Below, piece by piece: positions 6,626 to 12,067 of a stretch of 12,067 bases of DNA. A program made the position numbers and the translations under genes. The notes under the pieces are model-generated. The model was not told the DNA's origin. It searched no databases and saw nothing but the letters and a program-made list of their open reading frames with translations. Positions within the stretch are counted from its first letter, which is position 1; every line of letters begins with the position of its first letter. Origin of the DNA: Clostridia bacterium (GTDB lineage Bacteria; Bacillota; Clostridia; UBA1381); NCBI GenBank assembly GCA_008668455.1, contig RQCD01000133.1, forward strand, positions 1 through 12,067, in the 5' to 3' direction.

Positions 6626-8398
6626 TTATTTCTTTAATTCCTCCAAAAATTTCTTTCCATAGCGTTCTGCCTTCACTGCACCAATGCCGGAAACCTCCAA
6701 AAGCTCCTCCATATTGCCCGGTTTTCTCCGAGAAAGCTCTGAAAGGGTCGCATCGGTAAAGATAACGTATGCCGGTACCCCCTTTGCGCGTGCAAGCTTC
6801 TGTCGGAGCGCTTTTAATCGTTTCAGAAGTTCTGAATCCTCCGGAGCATCCTTTTTGAGACTCTCTTTCTCTTTTGCCCGGCGCATCAGCAGTTCTTTCT
6901 TTCCGGTCAGCTCCCGGAAACGCTTTCCAAGCTGCAAAAGCGGGTATTCCGAATCGGTCTGATACAAATACTCCTGCGACAGCATAAAATGAATTATCTG
7001 ACGGATTTCCCTTTCTGTACATTCTTTCAGACTTCCATAGGTCGGAATGCGAGAAAATCGCATCATTTTTTCCTCACGCGAGCCGCGCAGAACACCAGTT
7101 GCCATACCAATTCCAAACCGCCCCTGCAGGGAATTGACGCAGGCTGCAATCTTCTGTGCCTCCTTTAATACATCAATCTGCTCATAACCACTCATGCAAT
7201 TGCCGCAGTTGCCGCAATAATCTTCCTTTTTTTCACCAAAATACTTCATCAGATATGCCCGGAGACATCCTTGTTCCCGGCAGTACAGTGTCATTTTCCG
7301 AAGCCGCTCCATAGCACGCTCCTTCAATTTTTCCGACAGCTCGCCGCCATCCTGCACCGTTCCGTTTTCAATCAGAAACCTGTTTGTCTGCACATCACGC
7401 GCACCAAACAGAAGAATGCAGTCTGCAGGACTTCCGTCTCTCCCTGCTCTGCCTGCCTCCTGATAATAGCTTTCCACGTCCAGCGGCATATTATAGTGAA
7501 TCACAAAATTGACATTGCTCTTATCAATCCCCATCCCAAAGGCATTGGTTGCAACCATGATTTGCTTATTATCATAGAGAAAATCATCCTGATTTTTGAA
7601 CCGTTCCTCCTCGGAAAGTCCGGCATGATAGCGTGTGGCAGAAAATCCAAGCTCGCAAAGCCTTTGGCAGACATCCTCCACATTTTTCCGGGTGGAGCAA
7701 TATACAATGCCGCTTTTTCCCTCATGCCGGCGCAGATACCCGATCAGCACACGGAGCTTATCCGTTGGCTCAAGAACCTTAAAAAACAGGTTCGGACGGT
7801 CAAAGCCGGTGGTGATGATATACGGCTTCTGAAGCTTTAGAATCTCAATCATATCGCGCCGGACATGCGCCGTTGCCGTGGCAGTGAATGCATTTAAAAC
7901 CGGACGTTTTTTTAATTTTTCTAAAAATTCCGGGATTTTTAAATAGCTTGGACGGAAATCCTGCCCCCACTGGGAGACGCAGTGCGCTTCATCAACCGTC
8001 ACCATCGAAATATCTGCCTCTGCTGCAAATTCTAAAAAAGCCGGAATTTCCAACCGCTCCGGCGCAACATAAATAATTTTATAGATTCCTTTTTTTGCGT
8101 TTGCAATTGCCTTTATCGTTTGCGGATAGGTCAGAGAGGAATTGATATATGCCGCACGGATTCCGTTATCCACCAAAGCGCGTACCTGATCCTTCATCAG
8201 GGATACCAAGGGAGAAATCACCAGCGTAATTCCCGGCATCATCAGCGCAGGAATCTGAAAGCAAAGTGATTTTCCTGCTCCGGTTGGCATAATTCCCAAA
8301 ACATCCTCACGAGCAAGAATCCTGTCGATCAGCTCGCTCTGTCCCTCCCGAAACTCGGTATATCCAAAATATTTCTTTAAAACTTCCTCTTTTGTCAT
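6626..8398 (-). CDS. recQ: ATP-dependent DNA helicase RecQ
   Basis: A complete RecQ of 590 residues that unwinds DNA 3' to 5' during recombination and replication-fork repair. From the ATG at 8398, Walker A is TGAGKS with Lys43 and the DEAH box is at 136-139 followed by CVSQWGQDFRPSY (the RecQ aromatic-rich loop). Motif VI is QEAGRAGRDG (about 313-322). The zinc-binding subdomain has Cys373, Cys378, Cys395 and Cys398, with Cys401 nearby. A winged-helix RQC region follows (about 400-500), and an HRDC domain closes the protein (about 522-590, YVIFTDATL...GIGAVKAERYG). The ATG at 8398 has GAGG 5 nt upstream. The ATG at 8413 (595 residues) is possible, but its purine-rich AAAGGG lies only 2 nt away and the predicted transcript start is close to it. 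The gene is divergent from lonB and independent of its neighbours in function. Confidence 0.95.
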   Translation of the reverse strand: MTKEEVLKKYFGYTEFREGQSELIDRILAREDVLGIMPTGAGKSLCFQIPALMMPGITLVISPLVSLMKDQVRALVDNGIRAAYINSSLTYPQTIKAIANAKKGIYKIIYVAPERLEIPAFLEFAAEADISMVTVDEAHCVSQWGQDFRPSYLKIPEFLEKLKKRPVLNAFTATATAHVRRDMIEILKLQKPYIITTGFDRPNLFFKVLEPTDKLRVLIGYLRRHEGKSGIVYCSTRKNVEDVCQRLCELGFSATRYHAGLSEEERFKNQDDFLYDNKQIMVATNAFGMGIDKSNVNFVIHYNMPLDVESYYQEAGRAGRDGSPADCILLFGARDVQTNRFLIENGTVQDGGELSEKLKERAMERLRKMTLYCREQGCLRAYLMKYFGEKKEDYCGNCGNCMSGYEQIDVLKEAQKIAACVNSLQGRFGIGMATGVLRGSREEKMMRFSRIPTYGSLKECTEREIRQIIHFMLSQEYLYQTDSEYPLLQLGKRFRELTGKKELLMRRAKEKESLKKDAPEDSELLKRLKALRQKLARAKGVPAYVIFTDATLSELSRRKPGNMEELLEVSGIGAVKAERYGKKFLEELKK

Positions 8399-8432
8399 CT
8401 TCGCCTCATCCATTTCCCTTTATAATATCACC

Positions 8433-8461
8433 ATTATATCATAAAATACACCTTCTTTGAA
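8433..8461 (-). promoter_or_regulatory. Sigma-A-type promoter of recQ
   Basis: On the minus strand TTCAAA (8456-8461, 4 of 6 matches to TTGACA) and a perfect TATAAT (8433-8438) are spaced by 17 bp. The expected transcript start near 8426 is about 28 nt from the ATG at 8398 and only about 13 nt from the ATG at 8413, which supports the shorter reading of recQ. No comparably good plus-strand promoter for lonB is seen in the remaining 8462-8546. Confidence 0.6.
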
Positions 8462-8557
8462 CCCCGCTCTGATAATGGACAGCAGTTTTTTTGCATATTT
8501 TTTTGCTCCTTATCCAAAACTAAAGAAAAGATTACTTTATGAAATTGAGGGATATTT

Positions 8558-10246
8558 ATGCTTACATCATTGATCGCATTAACGCAATTAATTTTTACCT
8601 TCGTGATTGGAATTTACTTTTTTGATCAGCTGCAGCTGCAGCACAGCAGCCGGAAAGGAATTGAACAGGATACCAAACGCGAGCTGGAGCGTTTAAACCG
8701 GATGCGAAAGCGTGCGCTGACCGAACCGTTCACCGAGCAGACGCGCCCGGAAAGTTTAGAGGAAATCATTGGTCAGGAGGATGGCGTCAAAGCAGTCAAA
8801 GCGGCGCTTTGCGGTCCGAATCCGCAGCATATTCTGATCTACGGACCGCCGGGCGTTGGAAAAACAGCCGCGGCACGCGTCGCATTAGAAGCAGCTAAAA
8901 AGAACCCGGCATCCCCATTTTCCGGGGACTCCAGATTTATTGAAACCGATGCGACCACCATGCAGTATGACGAAAGGAGTATTGCCGATCCCTTAATCGG
9001 TTCGGTACACGACCCGATCTACCAGGGCGCAGGCGCATACGGTCCTGCCGGTGTTCCGCAGCCAAAGGAGGGCGCAGTCAGCCGCGCGCATGGCGGCGTT
9101 TTATTTATTGACGAAATCGGAGAGCTGCCGCAAATGCAGATGAACCGGCTTTTAAAGGTTTTGGAGGATCGGAAGGTGACGTTTGAAAGCGCATACTATT
9201 CCTCCACTGATAAAAACATTCCGCGCCATATTCACGATATTTTTGAAAACGGGATTCCGGCAGATTTCCGGCTTGTTGGCGCAACGACGCGCAGTCCGGA
9301 GGAAATTCCTCCTGCCATCCGTTCACGGTGTGTGGAAATCTTTTTTAATCCCTTAAAGCAGAGCGATCTGAAAAAAATACTGGAAAATGCGCTCGAAAAA
9401 GTCGGAATCACTATGGATGAAAACTGCAAAATGCTTTTGTGTAATTATGCGCAGAACGGGCGCGACATTGTGAAAATGCTGCAAACCGCCGTTGGAATTG
9501 CATCTTTAGAAAACCGCGATACCATCTATCCGTCGGATGTGGAATGGATGCTTTCCGAGGGGCATTATCAGCCGCACCATGAGGTTTATACTGAGACAGA
9601 AAGCCGGATTGGCGTGGTGAACGGTCTTGCCGTAACCGACGCAGGGATTGGAATGCTTATGCAGATTGAAACCGCGGCAATGCGTGTTCCGCACGGAACA
9701 GGCTCAGTGCGCTGCTGCGGCATTGTGGACACCGAACGGATCACCAAAGGGGCACAAAGTCTCCAGAGAACCTCTACCGCACGTTCTGCTGTAGACAATG
9801 TAATGACGGTTTTAGAGCAGAAGCTTTCCATTCCTCTTTCTGATTACCGGATTCATATTAATTTTCCGGGCGGAATCCCGGTGGACGGTCCGTCTGCCGG
9901 ACTGGCAATTTTGGTAAGCTGTCTTTCCGCTATCCGCGAACTGCCGGTTGACGCCAAGCTTGCCTTTACCGGCGAGGTGTCAGTGTGCGGCGGAATTAAA
10001 CCGGTTGGCGGTGTTTCGGCAAAGGTACAGGCGGCAGCCGCCGCCGGAGCAGAAAAGGTTTTCATTCCCGCCGCCAATATGGAAAGCCGCTTTTCAAAGC
10101 TTGCAATCAAAGTTGTAGGAGTGACTGCCTTGGAGGATGCACTTTTGGAAATTTTTTCAAAAAAAGAAAGCGTTCCGCAGGACGCTGGAATGCTTTCGGC
10201 AGCAGCGGTTCAGACTGCTTTAACAGATTTTCGGCAAATGAGCTGA
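8558..10246 (+). CDS. lonB: LonB-type ATP-dependent protease
   Basis: A 562-residue AAA+ serine protease of the spore LonB type (B. subtilis LonB is about 550 residues). Residues 4-22 form one hydrophobic segment, so the protein is probably membrane-anchored with the rest in the cytoplasm. A charged linker follows (about 30-55). The ATPase has Walker A GPPGVGKT (96-103, Lys102), Walker B LFIDEIGEL (Asp186, Glu187) and a TRSPEEIPPAIRSRC sensor region. The protease domain has the Lon dyad Ser446 (DGPSAG) and Lys489 (GGVSAKVQ), 43 residues apart as in other Lon proteins. The large substrate-binding N-terminal domain of LonA is absent, as expected. In B. subtilis lonB is made in the forespore under sigma-F; that regulation is not demonstrable here. 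The ATG at 8558 has GAGGG 6 nt upstream. In Bacillus the gene sits beside lonA and clpX, but here it stands alone. Its last 37 bp overlap the lacI-type gene tail to tail. Confidence 0.93.
   Translation: MLTSLIALTQLIFTFVIGIYFFDQLQLQHSSRKGIEQDTKRELERLNRMRKRALTEPFTEQTRPESLEEIIGQEDGVKAVKAALCGPNPQHILIYGPPGVGKTAAARVALEAAKKNPASPFSGDSRFIETDATTMQYDERSIADPLIGSVHDPIYQGAGAYGPAGVPQPKEGAVSRAHGGVLFIDEIGELPQMQMNRLLKVLEDRKVTFESAYYSSTDKNIPRHIHDIFENGIPADFRLVGATTRSPEEIPPAIRSRCVEIFFNPLKQSDLKKILENALEKVGITMDENCKMLLCNYAQNGRDIVKMLQTAVGIASLENRDTIYPSDVEWMLSEGHYQPHHEVYTETESRIGVVNGLAVTDAGIGMLMQIETAAMRVPHGTGSVRCCGIVDTERITKGAQSLQRTSTARSAVDNVMTVLEQKLSIPLSDYRIHINFPGGIPVDGPSAGLAILVSCLSAIRELPVDAKLAFTGEVSVCGGIKPVGGVSAKVQAAAAAGAEKVFIPAANMESRFSKLAIKVVGVTALEDALLEIFSKKESVPQDAGMLSAAAVQTALTDFRQMS
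10210..10246. other. Tail-to-tail coding overlap between lonB and the LacI-family gene
   Basis: The last 37 bp of lonB (stop TGA at 10244-10246) are also the last 37 bp of the minus-strand regulator (stop at 10210-10212). No hairpin followed by a T run is visible on either strand here, so each transcript probably extends antisense into the other gene. Confidence 0.85.
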
Positions 10247-11178
10247 TGCGGCAGCAGGATATGCTTTCTTTCGAACGGTTCACCAAGAATTCTTTCAAAG
10301 AGAATTTCTACCGCCATCTCGGACTGCCGGTCGGAAAAGACCTCCACCGTTGTCAGCGGAGTATGAAAATATTCTGCTGAGGGAATATTGTTGATCCCAA
10401 CAAATGAGATTTCCTCCGGCACGCGGATTCCGCGCTGCTCCAAAGCATGCATTGCCGCCAATGCCACCTCATCGTAGGCGGCAATGACAGCTGTCGGTAA
10501 ATCAGCGTTCATTTGCTCTGCCGCGGCATAGCCGATCTTCTCAAAACGCTTGTCATTGATATAAACATGCTCCTCCCGGACAGGAAGTCCTGCTTCTGCC
10601 ATTGCCCGGCGGTATGCTTTGTTTTTTTCCTGTGTGTTACTCTCGCCAATAAATCCGATATCAGTATGTCCTAAGCCTTTTAAATATGCAATAATATCCG
10701 CAAAAACTGCGTGCATGTCAACATAAATCGTATCTGCCTCTCCCTCTTTCGGACATCCGAAACAGACCATTGGCAGATTGATTTTTTCCTTCACCCCGGA
10801 AGATGAAAAAATCAGAATCCCGTCCGCCTCATTCCGAACCGCAATTGTCTGCACTATTTCATTTGTTTTCCGGGCATCAAAATCGTCAATATAAACAGAA
10901 ATTCTGCCGTTTCTTTTTTCTGCCTCACGCTTAACCGATTCGATCATTCTTGAATAATGTATGCTGATTACCTCCGGGCAGACAATCGCAATTAAAACCT
11001 GCTGATCCTTTTCATACATCAGTCTGCGTCTGCTCTTTTCCTGAAAATACCCGGTTTCAATGGCAATCCGCTTTATTTCCTCTGTCAGCTCCCGGCTGAC
11101 CTCCCTGCTTCCGGAAAGCGCCTTTGAAACTGTAGAAACAGATACATGCGCAAGCTCTGCTATTTTTTTATGTGTCAT
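10210..11178 (-). CDS. LacI-family transcriptional regulator
   Basis: A 322-residue protein with the standard LacI/GalR layout. Residues 1-46 carry the helix-turn-helix (KKIAELAHVSVSTVSKALSG) and a hinge region follows to about 60. A periplasmic-binding-protein-like effector domain runs to the end, with recognisable EADGILIFSS, GHTDIGFIG, PTAVIAAYDEVALAAMHAL, and PEEISFVGINNIPSAEYFHTPLTTV-type segments. It should bind a palindromic operator and respond to a small ligand, often a sugar. The ligand and targets are unknown, and no sugar transport genes are adjacent. The ATG at 11178 has GGGAGAG upstream and lies 15 bp after the stop of the alarmone synthetase, so the two genes are probably one operon. 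The C-terminus (LICRKSV) is typical, so the 37-bp overlap with lonB does not mean truncation. Confidence 0.93.
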   Translation of the reverse strand: MTHKKIAELAHVSVSTVSKALSGSREVSRELTEEIKRIAIETGYFQEKSRRRLMYEKDQQVLIAIVCPEVISIHYSRMIESVKREAEKRNGRISVYIDDFDARKTNEIVQTIAVRNEADGILIFSSSGVKEKINLPMVCFGCPKEGEADTIYVDMHAVFADIIAYLKGLGHTDIGFIGESNTQEKNKAYRRAMAEAGLPVREEHVYINDKRFEKIGYAAAEQMNADLPTAVIAAYDEVALAAMHALEQRGIRVPEEISFVGINNIPSAEYFHTPLTTVEVFSDRQSEMAVEILFERILGEPFERKHILLPHQLICRKSVKAV

Positions 11179-11193
11179 CTTGCTCTCTCCCTG

Positions 11194-11886
11194 CTATCGC
11201 AGCTTTCTCCAAAGCGCCTCCATCCGTCTGTCAATCTCTGCACTCATATCCGCACATACTCTTAATTCCTCTAAATCCTCCGAATCTGCGCCGCTTTTTT
11301 TATAATTAATCTGATGCTCCAAGGTTGCCCAGCAGTCCATAGCAATCGTCCGGAACTGAATTTCTGCGCGCATCATATGCTTCTCCTTCACCAGAAAAAT
11401 CGGAGTTTCTACAATCAGATGCAGACTCCGGTAGCCGTTTGGCTTTGGATTTTTGATATAATCCTTCTTTTCAATCAAAACCACATCATCCTGATTTAAA
11501 AAAGCGTCCGCTAACATGTACACATCCTCGGCAAAGGAGCAGACCACCCGGACTCCGGCAACATCATTTAAATGTTTTTCAATATTCTCAACTGAAAGCG
11601 GAATCCCCTTTCGTCTGAGTTTTTCCTGAATACTATATGGCTTTTTAATTCTGGAATTGAGCGAAACAATCGGCGTCCGGTCGTATTGCAGCTGAAATTC
11701 CTCATTCATCACATTAAATTTTGTGGTGATCTCCATGCATGTGCTTTTATAGCATGCCATCAGATTTTCATATTCATAGGCACGGTCGCGCATCATGTCA
11801 AAAAAAGCCTGCTCATCCGGTGTATCTAATTTCCCAAATTTTTTGGTCAAATCCTTAATTTTATCCTTTAAATCCATTTGTATCAT
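11194..11886 (-). CDS. Small alarmone synthetase (RelA/SpoT-domain GTP pyrophosphokinase)
   Basis: A 230-residue single-domain synthetase that transfers pyrophosphate from ATP to GDP or GTP to make (p)ppGpp. Numbering from the ATG at 11886, conserved elements are RIKKPYSIQEKL (79-90), the Asp108...Gly111..Arg113 block (DVAGVRVV), PNGYRSLH (149-156) and EIQFRTIAMDCWATLEHQINYK (175-196, key residues Glu175, Gln177, Glu190 and His191). There is no hydrolase, TGS or ACT domain, so it is neither a long RelA/Rel nor SpoT, but resembles YjbM (RelQ) and YwaC (RelP) in size. Start choice: a GTG at 11889 is only 1 nt from AAGGA, the ATG at 11886 is 4 nt away, and the ATG at 11877 is 13 nt away; I prefer 11886. 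It stops with TAG. It is the first gene of the operon with the LacI-type regulator and has its own strong promoter. Confidence 0.9.
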   Translation of the reverse strand: MIQMDLKDKIKDLTKKFGKLDTPDEQAFFDMMRDRAYEYENLMACYKSTCMEITTKFNVMNEEFQLQYDRTPIVSLNSRIKKPYSIQEKLRRKGIPLSVENIEKHLNDVAGVRVVCSFAEDVYMLADAFLNQDDVVLIEKKDYIKNPKPNGYRSLHLIVETPIFLVKEKHMMRAEIQFRTIAMDCWATLEHQINYKKSGADSEDLEELRVCADMSAEIDRRMEALWRKLR

Positions 11887-11916
11887 CACGTCCTTATGTA
11901 CTGATCAAACAATATA

Positions 11917-11945
11917 AGTATATTTCATATTTTTGAAAAAGTCAA
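11917..11945 (-). promoter_or_regulatory. Strong sigma-A-type promoter of the alarmone synthetase / LacI operon
   Basis: On the minus strand TTGACT (11940-11945) and TATACT (11917-11922) are exactly 17 bp apart, each differing from consensus at one position. The predicted start is about 25 nt upstream of the ATG at 11886. This is the best promoter in the window. Confidence 0.8.
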
Positions 11946-11948
11946 TGC

Positions 11949-11971
11949 TTTTTGTGAATTATTCACAAAAA
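11949..11971. promoter_or_regulatory. 23-bp palindrome upstream of the -35 box, candidate operator
   Basis: Perfect 11-bp arms, TTTTTGTGAAT and ATTCACAAAAA, flank a single central T. The palindrome begins 3 bp upstream of the alarmone-synthetase -35 hexamer, a usual place for an activator or repressor site. No T run follows on either strand, so a terminator is unlikely. The half-sites resemble Rex sites (TTGTGAA / TTCACAA, but 3 rather than 4 bp between them) and Crp sites (TGTGA / TCACA, but 5 rather than 6 bp). The binding protein is not determined. Confidence 0.55.
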
Positions 11972-12055
11972 ATCAAAAATATTTAACAAAAAAGCACATC
12001 TGCAGATAAATGAAAAAAATGCAGTTGACGAATGCAGGAAACTGTGATCGATTAC

Positions 12056-12061
12056 TATAAT
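12056..12061 (+). promoter_or_regulatory. Possible -10 element of a rightward gene beyond the window
   Basis: A perfect TATAAT on the plus strand lies 6 bases from the window end. A TTGACG at 12025-12030 is 25 bp away, too far to pair with it in a standard promoter, and the correctly spaced hexamer is poor. The element suggests a gene transcribed rightward and divergent from the alarmone synthetase, but no coding sequence is inside the window. Confidence 0.25.
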
Positions 12062-12067
12062 AGATAA

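Noticed and set aside
7271..7840. A 189-codon plus-strand ORF within recQ
   Set aside because: It is a shadow of the recQ frame: no ribosome binding site, no recognisable domain, and the minus-strand frame carries all the RecQ motifs.
8491..8521. Sigma-F-type promoter for lonB
   Set aside because: GCATA (8493-8497) and an A-rich segment 15 bp later give partial agreement, but the characteristic GG of the -10 region is absent (TC instead). Too weak to annotate.
11998..12007. 10-bp palindrome ATCTGCAGAT as an operator
   Set aside because: Short, a restriction-site-like palindrome of a kind expected by chance, and not placed relative to a convincing promoter.
12025..12061. TTGACG and TATAAT as a complete rightward promoter
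   Set aside because: The 25-bp spacing is outside the workable range. Only the -10 is listed, at low confidence.

Overview
The window looks like a chromosomal segment from an endospore-forming-lineage Firmicute, most likely a Clostridia member. The evidence is strong AGGAGG-type ribosome binding sites, TTGACA/TATAAT-type promoters, a LonB-type protease, a YhcC/YtqA-family radical SAM protein, a lactocepin-like S8 peptidase and a small alarmone synthetase. The genus cannot be named from the sequence alone. Most of it is ordinary housekeeping and accessory gene content. I do not see a multi-gene defence, mobile or secondary-metabolite system, nor any rRNA, tRNA, CRISPR array or insertion sequence.

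Layout, left to right. Positions 1-176 are a non-coding leader rich in inverted repeats, with a possible 20-codon ORF. A plus-strand pair follows: a radical SAM protein (177-1133) overlapping by ATGA with a secreted subtilisin-like peptidase. The peptidase reading frame spans 1130-4360 but is interrupted by an in-frame TAG at 1376-1378, next to a run of 12 T, so it appears as an N-terminal fragment and a catalytic fragment. A bidirectional hairpin terminator (4361-4405) separates it from a minus-strand block. That block holds a small lipoprotein with three perfect 11-residue repeats (4404-4649, TTG start), a GH127 beta-L-arabinofuranosidase (4718-6529) and RecQ helicase (6626-8398). Each of these three has its own recognisable promoter or -10 element.

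recQ is divergent from lonB (8558-10246, plus strand), a membrane-anchored AAA+ Lon-type protease. lonB overlaps by 37 bp, tail to tail, the end of a LacI-family regulator (10210-11178, minus). The regulator lies 15 bp downstream of a small (p)ppGpp synthetase (11194-11886, minus), so the last two genes probably form one operon. That operon is read from an excellent promoter (TTGACT, 17 bp, TATACT) with a 23-bp palindrome just upstream of the -35 box.

The observations most worth a second look are the interrupted S8 peptidase, the hendecad-repeat lipoprotein, the palindrome in front of the alarmone synthetase promoter, and the pairing of an alarmone synthetase with a LacI regulator whose 3' end is antisense to lonB. 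None of these amounts to a demonstrated new system.
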